From: Pedobacter sp. JY14-1
Lineage (GTDB): Bacteria > Bacteroidota > Bacteroidia > Sphingobacteriales > Sphingobacteriaceae
Direction of reading: 5' to 3'
Length of the DNA: 64,000 nucleotides
NCBI RefSeq assembly: GCF_029269825.1
Contig: NZ_JARJHU010000005.1
Span: 310,001-374,000, forward strand
Shown: positions 34,709 through 43,135 of the stretch, piece by piece
How positions within the stretch are numbered: position 1 is the first letter of the stretch
How the letters are laid out: each line of letters starts with the position of its first letter
The notes under the pieces: generated by a model
Told to the model about the DNA's origin: nothing
Seen by the model: only the letters and a program-made list of their open reading frames with translations
Database searches by the model: none
Translations under genes and position numbers: made by a program

Positions 34709-35149
34709 TCAGTTGTGTTTAAATTCGAAAGGCTGATATAACCGGAACCTGGCTGGTTTACCGTCCCTTAGGCCGGGTGTATATGGAGGCAAGAGCTTTA
34801 GTATTCTTACCACTTCAGATTTCACCTCTGCCGGACCGACACCGGTGACATTCCAGGAAGATACCGTGCCGTCCTTTTCGATGACTCTGGCTACTTCCAA
34901 TTTGGTATATATCTTGTTTTCCTGCATAATCTTGGAAGAAATAAAATGCTTATGGAAAAAGCTATTGTACTCCTGCATGCTCAGCGCCATTTGTGGCAGG
35001 ATCAGCTCATGTCCGTCAGACCCTGTACGGTCATCATATATGGTGGTGTCTGCGACCTGGGTTAGCGGAGACTCAGTTTGAGCAAACCCCTGGCGGCCGC
35101 CTGCAAACAATAGCAATATCAGGAAGCAAAGTGATGTAAGGCTTTTCAT
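34709..35149 (-). CDS. Exported TonB C-terminal-like protein
   Basis: 146 residues from ATG 35147-35149 (MKSLTSLCFLILLLFAGG); the upstream in-frame start lacks a signal sequence. After the signal peptide, the C-terminal 90 residues resemble the TonB C-terminal fold: YTKLEVARVIEKDGTVSSWNV, ILKLLPPYTPGLRDGKPARF and a final YQPFEF strand. It lacks the transmembrane anchor and proline-rich linker of a full TonB, so it probably does not transduce energy. Function unknown. Confidence 0.75.
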   Translation of the reverse strand: MKSLTSLCFLILLLFAGGRQGFAQTESPLTQVADTTIYDDRTGSDGHELILPQMALSMQEYNSFFHKHFISSKIMQENKIYTKLEVARVIEKDGTVSSWNVTGVGPAEVKSEVVRILKLLPPYTPGLRDGKPARFRLYQPFEFKHN

Positions 35150-35369
35150 AATACCGGTTTTTACTGAAGATAACGCTTCTGTGGCTAATAAACAATTCAA
35201 AGCAGATAAATCGTTATACTGATCATTATACAGAATCAGTTCACACGGTGTTTAACAGCGTACGGATGCTCAATGGAAAGGGTTAATTCCGGGTTGACTT
35301 TCAGCGGTAAATACCCGGTAACGTCGAACAAATTGTCACCCTACTTGTTTTTACACCAAAATTAAGACC

Positions 35370-35585
35370 ATGAACAGAACCGTTGGATTGATATTAATTG
35401 TACTAGGTGTCGTTATGCTTGTTTGGACAGGTTTCACATACACCAAGAAAGAAAAAATCGTGGACGCTGGTCCAATCCAGATTTCAGCCGATAAAGAAAA
35501 GTCCGTCAACTGGCCACCTTACGCTGGCGGATTGCTGTTGATTGGCGGGATCATCATTTTTGCTACCGCAAAGAAATCAGGGTAA
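35370..35585 (+). CDS. Small two-helix membrane protein
   Basis: 71 residues. Two hydrophobic segments at about 5-22 (VGLILIVLGVVMLVWTGF) and 50-66 (AGGLLLIGGIIIFATA) are joined by a charged loop. The layout resembles DUF3185-type small membrane proteins, though I am not certain of the family. Upstream spacer of 220 nt contains no recognised site. A small CTGCC-GGCAG hairpin at 35627-35640 follows about 40 nt after the stop. Confidence 0.72.
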   Translation: MNRTVGLILIVLGVVMLVWTGFTYTKKEKIVDAGPIQISADKEKSVNWPPYAGGLLLIGGIIIFATAKKSG

Positions 35586-35645
35586 CTGACACTATAAACA
35601 AAGTTAAATGACACGCTAAACAAAACCTGCCTTTCGGCAGCCGCC

Positions 35646-35653
35646 TAAATTTG
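35646..35653 (+). promoter_or_regulatory. -7 box of the SDR gene at 35678
   Basis: TAAATTTG, exact TAnnTTTG match, 24 nt before the ATG, giving a leader of about 20 nt. No TTG at -33. Confidence 0.4.
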
Positions 35654-35677
35654 TCTTAACATTCAATCAAAAACAGA

Positions 35678-36697
35678 ATGAAAAAGAACAATTATCAAGG
35701 CGCACTGCAACACCCACTAGGTTCAGGTTTTAATGCTACCTCGACAGCAACAGAAGTAATCAAAGGCATTGACCTTACAGGAAAAATCGCCATCGTCACC
35801 GGTGGTAACACCGGAATTGGCCTGGAAACTACAAAAGTACTGGCAGCAGCGGGAGCAACGGTTATCGTACCGGCAAGAGATATTGAAAAGGCGAGGAAAA
35901 ACCTGCAGGGCATTCCAAATGTGGAAATCGAAACCATGGATCTTGCCAAGCCTGAAACCATCGACGCATTCGCCGAAAAATTCCTGGCATCCTGCCGACC
36001 ACTACATTTGTTGATCAACAACGCAGGGATCATGTGGGTACCTTTGCAAAGAGATAGTCGCGGTTTCGAATCCCAGTTATCAACCAATTACTTTGGCCAG
36101 TTCCAGTTGGTGGCGAGGCTATGGCCTGCATTAAAAGATGCCACCGGAGCACGTGTAGTCAATGTATCCTCACTGGGACACCACATGGCCCCGTTTGATT
36201 TCGATGACCCGAACTTCGGACATAGGGAATATCAGACGTTGTTGAGTTACGGACAGTCAAAAACAGCCAGTAACCTATTTGCACTTGAACTGGATAACCG
36301 GGCAAAATCACATCAGGTAAGGGCATATTCATTACATCCGGGTTCAATCGCAGGAACAGAATTGGCAAGAGATGCAGACCCGGAACTGTTCAAACAGATG
36401 GGCTTTTTTGATGAACATGGAAATATGCGGCCGGAAATACTTGCCAGCCTGAAGACTATACCGCAAGGTGCAGCAACCTCAGTATGGGTTGCCACCAGTC
36501 CATTACTTAACAATATCGGCGGTGTTTACTGCGAAGACGCAGATATAGCCGAACTGCTTACAGAAGATCCTTCGTTTAAAACCAAAGCTAAGCTACACCA
36601 AAGTGGCGTAATGCCCTATTCGTTGGATGAAAGCAATGCCAAAAAGCTATGGGATCTGACTCAGGAAATGACAGGAATAGAGTTTAATATAAATTAA
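35678..36697 (+). CDS. Short-chain dehydrogenase/reductase (retinol-dehydrogenase-like)
   Basis: 339 residues, an extended SDR. TGGNTGIG at 41-48 binds NAD(P), LINNAGIM is the structural motif, and YGQSK places Tyr191 and Lys195. The extended C-terminal part (IGGVYCEDADIAELLTEDPS) is typical of the WW-domain oxidoreductase/retinol dehydrogenase-like branch that is common in bacteria as oxidoreductases of unknown substrate. Followed 39 nt later by an AraC regulator on the same strand, which may control it. Confidence 0.88.
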   Translation: MKKNNYQGALQHPLGSGFNATSTATEVIKGIDLTGKIAIVTGGNTGIGLETTKVLAAAGATVIVPARDIEKARKNLQGIPNVEIETMDLAKPETIDAFAEKFLASCRPLHLLINNAGIMWVPLQRDSRGFESQLSTNYFGQFQLVARLWPALKDATGARVVNVSSLGHHMAPFDFDDPNFGHREYQTLLSYGQSKTASNLFALELDNRAKSHQVRAYSLHPGSIAGTELARDADPELFKQMGFFDEHGNMRPEILASLKTIPQGAATSVWVATSPLLNNIGGVYCEDADIAELLTEDPSFKTKAKLHQSGVMPYSLDESNAKKLWDLTQEMTGIEFNIN

Positions 36698-36736
36698 ACC
36701 ATGTAAAAAAATAATAATTTTATAGCTTTTATAGCA

Positions 36737-37546
36737 ATGCAGCATATATCCAAATACCTGACCAAAGACATCAAGCTTTCCAGTTATGAAGATAAGCTAT
36801 TCAAGTCTGACCTGATATTTGATGATCATATGCTGGTGTGGTTTATTTCCGGAGAAACCAAGATCATACAGGCCGAATCCACCTTCAGCTTCAAAACAGG
36901 CGATATCTTCCTGATCCCACGGAATGAACTTGCCACGATTATCAATTATCCAAAAAATGGCCTGCCACATCAGACCGTAGTCATGCATTTGTCCACGGAG
37001 CGGCTAAAAAAGTTCTACGAAAAAATTGACTACGCTAAAAAAATACAGCCCAGGCAGAAAATATACTGCTTCAGCAATCACCCCTTGCTGGAAAGCTGCC
37101 TGGCTTCGCTGATACCCTATTTCGAGCTGAAAGGTCAATTTCCGGAAAGTCTCGCCACACTTAAAATCGAAGAGGCCATTAGTATCCTAAGGCTGATCGA
37201 TCCGAGTGTGGACAGCGTTTTAGCCAATTTTGATGTTCCGGGCAAGATCGATCTTATCGATTTTATGCAGCGCAACTTTATGTTCAACATGTCGCTGGAA
37301 AAACTGGGTTATCTAACAGGCCGCAGCCTGTCAACCTTCAACAGGGATTTCAGGAAGTTATTCAATACCACTCCTCAAAAGTGGCTGACAGATAAAAGAT
37401 TGGAACTGGCCTATTATCATCTGGTAGAAAAAAAGAAAAAACCGACAGAGATTTATCTGGAAGTCGGTTTTGAAGACCTCTCCCATTTTTCCTATATCTT
37501 TAAAAAGAAATACGGAGTTTCGCCCAATATGCTTTCCAGATCTTAG
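36737..37546 (+). CDS. AraC-family transcriptional regulator
   Basis: 269 residues. Cupin-like N-terminal domain (HMLVWFISGETKIIQAES and FKTGDIFLIPRN), then C-terminal double HTH from about 165: MSLEKLGYLTGRSLSTFNRD and EIYLEVGFEDLSHFSYIFKK. It lies between an SDR and a DHFR-family gene on the same strand and likely regulates one of them in response to a small molecule. A TAGCTTTT box 6 nt before the ATG is one mismatch from the -7 consensus. Confidence 0.9.
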   Translation: MQHISKYLTKDIKLSSYEDKLFKSDLIFDDHMLVWFISGETKIIQAESTFSFKTGDIFLIPRNELATIINYPKNGLPHQTVVMHLSTERLKKFYEKIDYAKKIQPRQKIYCFSNHPLLESCLASLIPYFELKGQFPESLATLKIEEAISILRLIDPSVDSVLANFDVPGKIDLIDFMQRNFMFNMSLEKLGYLTGRSLSTFNRDFRKLFNTTPQKWLTDKRLELAYYHLVEKKKKPTEIYLEVGFEDLSHFSYIFKKKYGVSPNMLSRS

Positions 37547-37570
37547 CAACGACATCAGGTAAAAGAGCAG

Positions 37571-37578
37571 TACATTTG
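37571..37578 (+). promoter_or_regulatory. -7 box of the DHFR-family gene
   Basis: TACATTTG, exact TAnnTTTG match, 22 nt before the ATG at 37601. The -33 region has no TTG. Confidence 0.4.
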
Positions 37579-37600
37579 CAAAAAATTAACCGAGAAAAGA

Positions 37601-38134
37601 ATGCGAAAAATTTCACTTTTCATTGCGATGAGCCTGGATGGTTATATTGCAAAACCCAACGATGACCTGAGCTTTTTGAAAATGGTAGAAAAAGAAGGAG
37701 AAGATTATGGCTACGCGGATTTTACTTCCCATATCGATACTATAGTTATTGGCAGGAAAACATATGACTATGTAGTCAGCGAAATCGGGGCATCCCACTA
37801 CGACAATGGACAAAGAGATATCTATGTCATCACCAGAACCGACAGACCGAAAGTCGGCAGAACAACTTTCTATACAGGCAGCTTAACCGCTTTGGTTGAT
37901 CATTTAAAATCGGAAAACGGCAAAAACATCTATTGCGACGGTGGAGCAGAAATCATCAACGAACTATTGAAGCATGACTTGATTGACGAGTTTATAATCT
38001 CGGTTATTCCAGTTTTATTGGGCAATGGCACACGACTATTTAAAGATGGAAGACCTGAGCAGACACTCCAGTTTATTACAGCCAAGACATTTGATACAGG
38101 ATTGTCGCAACTGCATTACAAGCGCAAAAAGTAG
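37601..38134 (+). CDS. Dihydrofolate reductase-family protein (RibD C-terminal-like)
   Basis: 177 residues. Begins MRKISLFIAMSLDGYIAKPN, the standard opening of this family, with VIGRKTYDYV near residue 50 and YCDGGAEIINELLKHDLIDE further on. NADPH-binding fold shared by folate and riboflavin reductases, but these proteins are not true FolA and their substrates are mostly unknown. It follows the AraC gene with a promoter-like box of its own. Confidence 0.88.
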   Translation: MRKISLFIAMSLDGYIAKPNDDLSFLKMVEKEGEDYGYADFTSHIDTIVIGRKTYDYVVSEIGASHYDNGQRDIYVITRTDRPKVGRTTFYTGSLTALVDHLKSENGKNIYCDGGAEIINELLKHDLIDEFIISVIPVLLGNGTRLFKDGRPEQTLQFITAKTFDTGLSQLHYKRKK

Positions 38135-38155
38135 TAACTTACTTTTACTAGCAAC

Positions 38156-38479
38156 TCATCCTGTAATCTTTAAAGATTGTATCAATCCATCGGCAATCTC
38201 TAAGTGATAACTCAATACGATAGGGCTTCCGGCAAATTTCCCCGAGGTATTTGCCCTTAAAATGCTTTCCGATCCTTTTTCTTCAAAACTGACCGGCGCT
38301 ATGGTAGCCTTGTATCGCGTGTTGGCATCCGCGATCCAAAGTGTGATCTCTTTTCGTCCTCTGTGCGTTTTGCCTTCATCATGGACCACGGCCGTTTAAG
38401 AGAAGCAATTTGCGTAAGCAATGCTATCAAAGCTGTTTTGTGTTTTTACTAAATCCGATACTACTCTTGGTAAGTTCAT
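38156..38479 (-). pseudogene. NTF2/SnoaL-like gene interrupted by an in-frame TAA
   Basis: From ATG 38477-38479 the frame reads MNLPRVVSDLVKTQNSFDSI and AYANCFS, then TAA at codon 28 (38396-38398), then continues in the same frame TAVVHDEGKTHRGRKEI to a normal end, 107 codons in all. The two parts join as one NTF2-like domain, so the stop looks like a single-base nonsense change (for example from GAA or CAA). The downstream part could still start at GTG 38389. It follows the SDR gene at 38499 by 19 nt, probably one operon. A sequencing error is possible. Confidence 0.72.
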
Positions 38480-38498
38480 AATTCTTTATTTTGGTTTA

Positions 38499-39281
38499 TT
38501 AAATAGTTGGTACCGTTCCGCCGTCAATGACAAAATTTGTTCCTGTTAGATAACTGGCCCTCGGCGAAACGAGGAAACCAATTAATTCAGCTACTTCATC
38601 TGGTTCAGCGGGTCTGCCGTAAGGTATTCCACCTAAGGCGTCCATTACACTTTGCTGGGCTTCTTCTACAGTACTATTTGCATTTCTCGCGATCTCACCC
38701 AACCAGGCTACCGATGCTGTGGTATTTATCCATCCCGGCGAAACAGTGAGCACGCGGACACCTTTTGGCGCAACTTCATTCGATAAGCTTTTACTGTAAT
38801 TGATCAATCCTGCTTTCGAAGCTGCGTACGGCAAGGTCGAATCATACAGCGGCAATTTGCCCTGGATGGAAGCGATGTGAATGATAACACCACTTTTCCG
38901 ATCGATCATTTGTGGTAAAAATCCTCTGTCAAGCCTGACGGGAGCAAGTAGGTTAGCTTGCAGTGTAGATAGCCAATCCCCATCGTTCAACACTGAAAAA
39001 CCACCGGCGGGTGTGGAGGAACCACCAAGGTTGTTGACCAGGATATCCAGTCTGCCATAGGTTGACAGCACTTCGCTGATTACTTTTTGCGCATCTTCTG
39101 CCTTGCTCAGGTCAGCAGGAATAAAATGCAGACTGCTGTTTTCTTTTTCAGGAGCATTCCTTGCAGTGATCACTACCGTTGCACCACCTTGCAACAGCCT
39201 TTCTGCAATTGCCTTTCCGGCTCCTTTTGTACCTCCTGTTACCAGGGCAATTTTGCATGACAGTTCATTTTGATAATCCAT
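38499..39281 (-). CDS. SDR-family oxidoreductase
   Basis: 260 residues. TGGTKGAGKAIAERL starts at residue 15, LVNNLGG replaces the usual NNAG, and the catalytic pair is in YAASKAGLINYSKSL. The C-terminal SYLTGTNFVIDGGTVPTI is typical. It is divergent from the HxlR gene at 39416 (134-nt spacer), the common layout of an HxlR-controlled, aldehyde- or quinone-responsive reductase. A close relative is at 39808-40581, also next to an HxlR gene. Substrate unknown. Confidence 0.9.
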   Translation of the reverse strand: MDYQNELSCKIALVTGGTKGAGKAIAERLLQGGATVVITARNAPEKENSSLHFIPADLSKAEDAQKVISEVLSTYGRLDILVNNLGGSSTPAGGFSVLNDGDWLSTLQANLLAPVRLDRGFLPQMIDRKSGVIIHIASIQGKLPLYDSTLPYAASKAGLINYSKSLSNEVAPKGVRVLTVSPGWINTTASVAWLGEIARNANSTVEEAQQSVMDALGGIPYGRPAEPDEVAELIGFLVSPRASYLTGTNFVIDGGTVPTI

Positions 39282-39380
39282 TTTGATTGTCTTTTAAATT
39301 TCTTTGTACAAATCTCTGAAGTACATTAGCGCCTCACAAGTACGGAGTTACGATTCAGATAGGGATAAGTTTTTCCCCTA

Positions 39381-39411
39381 TTGCTCAACATGGGATATAG
39401 GTTTAATTTTG
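39381..39411 (+). promoter_or_regulatory. Promoter of the first HxlR gene, leaderless arrangement
   Basis: TTG at 39381-39383, 20 bp, then TAATTTTG at 39404-39411, both fitting the Bacteroidota pattern. The ATG is 4 nt after the -7 box, so transcription should begin at or beside the start codon. Three GTAC tetramers at 39306, 39321 and 39340 in the same spacer, the first within the palindrome TTTGTACAAA, may be regulator half-sites. Confidence 0.55.
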
Positions 39412-39415
39412 CGAT

Positions 39416-39841
39416 ATGTATGAAAGGAAAGTAATACCGAACCTGAATTGCGGACTCGACCTGATAGGTGAAGTACTGTATGGCAAATGGAAGATACGCC
39501 TGCTTTGGTTTATCGATCAGGGACATAAACGCCCAAGCGAACTGCAACGCAAAATACCCGATGCTTCACGCAGGGTATTGAACATGCAGTTGAATGAATT
39601 GGAAAGACACGAACTGGTTACCAGAAAAATCTATCCTGTTGTGCCGCCGAAAGTAGAATACAGCCTTACTGAATTTGGTAAGACAATTATTCCCCTGATT
39701 GCCGCATTAGGACAATGGGGCGATGAACATCAAGACCGTTTACGGGATGCAATCTTAAAACAAATTAAAACTTCGGAACTGGACGACACTAATCAGGATT
39801 CCGCATTTTATGCTGTCGGTAACGCGCCACCATCTACATAA
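39416..39841 (+). CDS. HxlR-family transcriptional regulator
   Basis: 141 residues. Winged helix with the family pattern LNCGLDLIGEVLYGKWKIRL, RPSELQRKIPDASRRVLNMQ and VEYSLTEFGKTIIPLI. A conserved cysteine near the N-terminus (Cys12) could be redox- or electrophile-reactive, as in other HxlR proteins. Divergent from the SDR gene at 38499 and convergent with the SDR gene at 39808, whose end it overlaps by 34 nt. Likely represses the divergent SDR. Confidence 0.92.
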   Translation: MYERKVIPNLNCGLDLIGEVLYGKWKIRLLWFIDQGHKRPSELQRKIPDASRRVLNMQLNELERHELVTRKIYPVVPPKVEYSLTEFGKTIIPLIAALGQWGDEHQDRLRDAILKQIKTSELDDTNQDSAFYAVGNAPPST

Positions 39842-40581
39842 TAATTAGTTCCGGTAATGTACCTGGCCTCCGGAGAAACCAAAAAAGCTATCAGACTAGC
39901 AATTTCCTCAGGCTCGGCCATTCTGCCTATAGGAACTCCAACCTTGTCCATCACACCTTTAAAAGCATCATCAACGGTAATATTTGAAGAATCTGCAATA
40001 TTTTCTATAAAATCCATCATTAGCTGTGTTTTTACAACACCTGGTGAGACGACGTTGACACGTATCCCTTTCGGCGCCAATTCATTTGCCAAGGCCTTGC
40101 TATATGTGTTCAATGCGGCTTTTGCAGAAGAATAGGACATTGTCATCTCCCAGATTGGCAATTTTGCGGCACCGGTAGAAATATTGACGATTACACCCCT
40201 ATTTTGTTTAATCATCGCAGGTAATAGTACCTTATTAATTCTGACAACAGATAGAAAATTTAATTGCCAGTCATTATACCAATGTTCATCCGAAAGTGTA
40301 TCAAAGCCGCCACCCGGGCTTAAATTAGCCCCTGCATTGTTGACAATAATATCTATCCTGCCATATTTTTCAATAATTTCTTTAGCTATAGCTGCAGCAT
40401 TTTGTGCTTGGGTAAGGTCAGCCGCGATGAAATAATGTCCATTTATGTTTTCTTTTGGTGCAGTTCGTGCAGTTACGACCACCTGAGCACCTCTGCTACT
40501 TAGTTTATCAGCAATGGCTTTACCAATGCCTTTTGTTCCGCCGGTTACAAGAGCGACCTGCCCTTTTAATGTTTTTTCCAT
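39808..40581 (-). CDS. SDR-family oxidoreductase
   Basis: 257 residues. TGGTKGIGKAIADKL near residue 14, VNNAGAN in the middle, catalytic YSSAKAALNTYSKAL, and C-terminal YITGTNYYVDGGALPTA. It resembles the SDR at 38499 throughout and appears to be a paralog. Divergent from the HxlR gene at 40696, with a strong inverted repeat between them. Its 3' end overlaps the first HxlR gene by 34 nt on the other strand. Confidence 0.9.
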   Translation of the reverse strand: MEKTLKGQVALVTGGTKGIGKAIADKLSSRGAQVVVTARTAPKENINGHYFIAADLTQAQNAAAIAKEIIEKYGRIDIIVNNAGANLSPGGGFDTLSDEHWYNDWQLNFLSVVRINKVLLPAMIKQNRGVIVNISTGAAKLPIWEMTMSYSSAKAALNTYSKALANELAPKGIRVNVVSPGVVKTQLMMDFIENIADSSNITVDDAFKGVMDKVGVPIGRMAEPEEIASLIAFLVSPEARYITGTNYYVDGGALPTA

Positions 40582-40603
40582 AATTTTTATTTAAAAATGA
40601 GTT

Positions 40604-40627
40604 GTAAAGTAAAACATGTTACTTTAC
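40604..40627. promoter_or_regulatory. HxlR-type operator between SDR and second HxlR gene
   Basis: Perfect inverted repeat, GTAAAGTAA - 6 nt - TTACTTTAC, centred about 35 nt upstream of the SDR start and 80 nt upstream of the HxlR start. Its length and TACTTTA-like arms suit an HxlR dimer. It overlaps where the SDR promoter should be, which would give repression. Binding by the neighbouring HxlR is inference. Confidence 0.6.
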
Positions 40628-40695
40628 TTTTGAAAGTAGGAACACTTATGTATAGTGATACCATATGGTAAAGCTTTGCTGTAGATCAGATCATT

Positions 40696-41022
40696 ATGAA
40701 AGAAAAAAAAATTAAAAAAAATGATGAACGCTGCGCACTTCAGGAAATTTTAGATGTAATCGGCGGAAAATGGTCAATGTCAATTATCTACGCGCTATTT
40801 CAAGGTAAAAAGCGTTTCAGCGAATTAGAGCGAATGATACCAAAAATTAATACCCGCATGTTGGTAAAGGAATTGAAGAATATGGAAGCAAATGGAATTG
40901 TCACAAGAGACGTTTTTGCAACCGTACCGCCCACAGTAGAATATAACCTTACTCCAAAAGGCAAAAAATTAGAAAATTCAATTAATGAGCTGTATAAATG
41001 GGGACTTGAGTATGTAAATTGA
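40696..41022 (+). CDS. HxlR-family transcriptional regulator
   Basis: 108 residues. CALQEILDVIGGKWSMSIIY, RFSELERMIPKINTRMLVKE and VEYNLTPKGKKLENSI mark an HxlR winged helix. Cys14 before the first helix is in the position of the redox-active cysteine of YodB/HypR-type members. Divergent from the SDR at 39808. The gene is more A/T-rich than its neighbours. The 264 nt after it hold no recognisable gene; a short open stretch ending near 41157 reads like a decayed fragment but matches nothing I know. Confidence 0.92.
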   Translation: MKEKKIKKNDERCALQEILDVIGGKWSMSIIYALFQGKKRFSELERMIPKINTRMLVKELKNMEANGIVTRDVFATVPPTVEYNLTPKGKKLENSINELYKWGLEYVN

Positions 41023-41286
41023 AGTTGATGTTAAAAAACTCCCGTCTGGCAGCACTCGAATGCAGAACCAAGAATCCTGGTAAAGCAAATGAAGCAAAAC
41101 CTGGAAAAAGCATTGGAAAATTATGATGACCCCAAAGAGCAAATAACCGGATTTTAGGCCTTCATAAGATTCAAAGTTCTATCCGTTCACAATTATCTTT
41201 TAATTTTAGCGCCACAGAATCAATTAATTGAATATTTTATATATCTTTAAGCGAAAACGTGCTAGCCCGAAAACAAGTACAACCCT

Positions 41287-42069
41287 ATGAAATACAAATT
41301 GACACTACTATTTGCCGCAGCAATTTTTATTTTATCCTGCAGCAAAAAAGATCCGGATGAGAATATGAACCCCTGTTCTCCATTGATCCTGGTCACGAAA
41401 GTAAGTGGAATGAAGCACGAAAGCAATGGCAGCGTGAGTCCTGTAAACATGATTTTTAGTTATGAATATGGCCGCCCCATTCAAATAACAGATGGCTTGA
41501 AAACTACGAAATTCTTCTACGATAGTTCTATTAATTCCGTTTACAAGGTCGAACATACAGATAGTGCCGCATCCCCGGTTAAACGTACGCTATTTCAGGC
41601 TTTGAATATATCAGACGCCGGTCCAATACAGGTCAATGAATTTCATTATGAAGGAAATCAGCTGACCTTTGAATCGGTTAACGACTACACCTATACTGAC
41701 GGACTTGTTTCCAAATTACAGAAAACCTCTGACAATATTGTCCTGACACAAAAATACACGTGGAAGGACGGAAATATGATCACATTCGACAATGGCAAAG
41801 GCACGGTGTACCGATATAAATATAACGATAAACTAAATCCATTTGTCAACAGATTTACCAGGTACCAGACAGGGCCTGTTGATTTTACCTCAGCAAACTT
41901 AGTTACAGAAATTGAAGAGGTAACAGATGGGGTAAGCAAGATAAGTACAATGACCTACACTTACAACCCGGACGGCTATCCGTTAACGGCAAGATCTGTT
42001 AATCAAGAAGGAACGGTGACACTTTATCTTACCTTCGAATACCAGGAATTCAAATCTCCATGTTATTAG
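41287..42069 (+). CDS. Hypothetical lipoprotein
   Basis: 260 residues. Lipobox FILSC (Cys18) followed by SKKDPDENMNPC. The mature part is made of short strands with Tyr and Asp (FSYEYGRPIQITDGLKTTKF, MTYTYNPDGYPLTARSVNQE), resembling RHS/YD-like lipoproteins such as the one at 31929-32717. Envelope-anchored, function unknown. Low G+C leader. Convergent with the pyrophosphatase gene, 23 nt apart. Confidence 0.78.
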   Translation: MKYKLTLLFAAAIFILSCSKKDPDENMNPCSPLILVTKVSGMKHESNGSVSPVNMIFSYEYGRPIQITDGLKTTKFFYDSSINSVYKVEHTDSAASPVKRTLFQALNISDAGPIQVNEFHYEGNQLTFESVNDYTYTDGLVSKLQKTSDNIVLTQKYTWKDGNMITFDNGKGTVYRYKYNDKLNPFVNRFTRYQTGPVDFTSANLVTEIEEVTDGVSKISTMTYTYNPDGYPLTARSVNQEGTVTLYLTFEYQEFKSPCY

Positions 42070-42092
42070 TTGGGTATTTCGGCAAAACCTGA

Positions 42093-42920
42093 TCATTCCA
42101 TCAATTTCCGGGTGTCGCTCAGCAACACTAAAATTTCCTCCTGTTTCAATTGCTGCTCCAGCCTCTCTTTAAGATCAATCCAAAATTCTGTTTCCCTGGC
42201 ATTGATCAACACCTCATAGATAAGCAATTCATCCAGCTCAGTATCCTGGGCATCCCTTTTCCAGATCCCTTTAGCGGGCGCACGAGAATAGACGGTTACC
42301 CCTCTAAAACGCTCCTTCAACTCTTCGCTTAGCTTGCTGTAAAATTGTTGCGGAAAAGGCTGCCCTTGCCTGTCGTTCAAAGGAACAAAAAGCTGCACCA
42401 GCATATCCTTCAAATTAGGATTTTCAGATTTTTTGACCATGGCCGACGCCGCTTTGGCACTTATTCTTTCCAGAGGGCTAAATACTTTGCCTGCCTGTTC
42501 ATTGTAGTTGCTGAAAAAATACTCCAATTCACCCAGCAAACTTTTAGGTAGATCAGACAAATTTTCTACCGCTGCATATTGCCTGGAAACCCCGGCTACC
42601 GCAATGAGCCTGTCATTGCGCATCCGCTTGCCGTCGCGCTCCTGCTGCTCCGCTTTAATCGCACCAATGATCCGGCAATCCAGGGCACAGCCCGGAAAAG
42701 TAGCAAATTCAGAAATGACCATAATGTCCAATGGATCCCCGTCACCGCCGGTTGTACCAGGAATATAGCCAAAGTCAAATGGAAATACCAAGCCAGCCGG
42801 CATAACCTTTTTAAGCTTAAAGCAGCCCAATTTCACATCAAAGTCGTATTTAATGCCCATGCCTTTCGGCGTTTCTATGATTGCCGTAGTCCAGGATGTT
42901 TTTTCGTGCTGTTTTTTCAT
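42093..42920 (-). CDS. Inorganic pyrophosphatase with extra C-terminal domain
   Basis: 275 residues against about 170-220 for family I enzymes. Residues 1-165 form the pyrophosphatase core: FPFDFGYIPGTTGGDGDPLD contains the signature with Asp60, Asp62 and Asp65, and DGKRMRNDRLIAV supplies further metal and phosphate ligands. From about 170 a second domain begins (MLVQLFVPLNDRQGQPFPQQ, RFRGVTVYSRAPAKGIWKRD, WIDLKERLEQQLKQEEILVL). I recall this pattern as a short stand-alone protein elsewhere, function unknown. The core should hydrolyse pyrophosphate; the role of the extension is open. Confidence 0.88.
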   Translation of the reverse strand: MKKQHEKTSWTTAIIETPKGMGIKYDFDVKLGCFKLKKVMPAGLVFPFDFGYIPGTTGGDGDPLDIMVISEFATFPGCALDCRIIGAIKAEQQERDGKRMRNDRLIAVAGVSRQYAAVENLSDLPKSLLGELEYFFSNYNEQAGKVFSPLERISAKAASAMVKKSENPNLKDMLVQLFVPLNDRQGQPFPQQFYSKLSEELKERFRGVTVYSRAPAKGIWKRDAQDTELDELLIYEVLINARETEFWIDLKERLEQQLKQEEILVLLSDTRKLME

Positions 42921-43135
42921 GGAAAGAAGGTGCGTTTCAATTGATCAAACAATTGGCCTGTGGTATAGTTTACTGCCAAGAATATTCAGGAGGGATAATG
43001 CTCCTCATCAAGGCTGAAATCCGGCCAGGCACATCAAATTGCAATATCTTACAATGCAGCATCCTCTTTGTCTGCTAACTTAGTGGAAACAAGTGATTCA
43101 CAATAGTCACACAGCAACCTAAAAACAACAAAAAA

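Noticed and set aside
41040-41160. Short open stretch after the second HxlR gene
   Set aside because: It ends with about 28 sensible codons, but there is no start or recognisable family; likely decayed or chance sequence.
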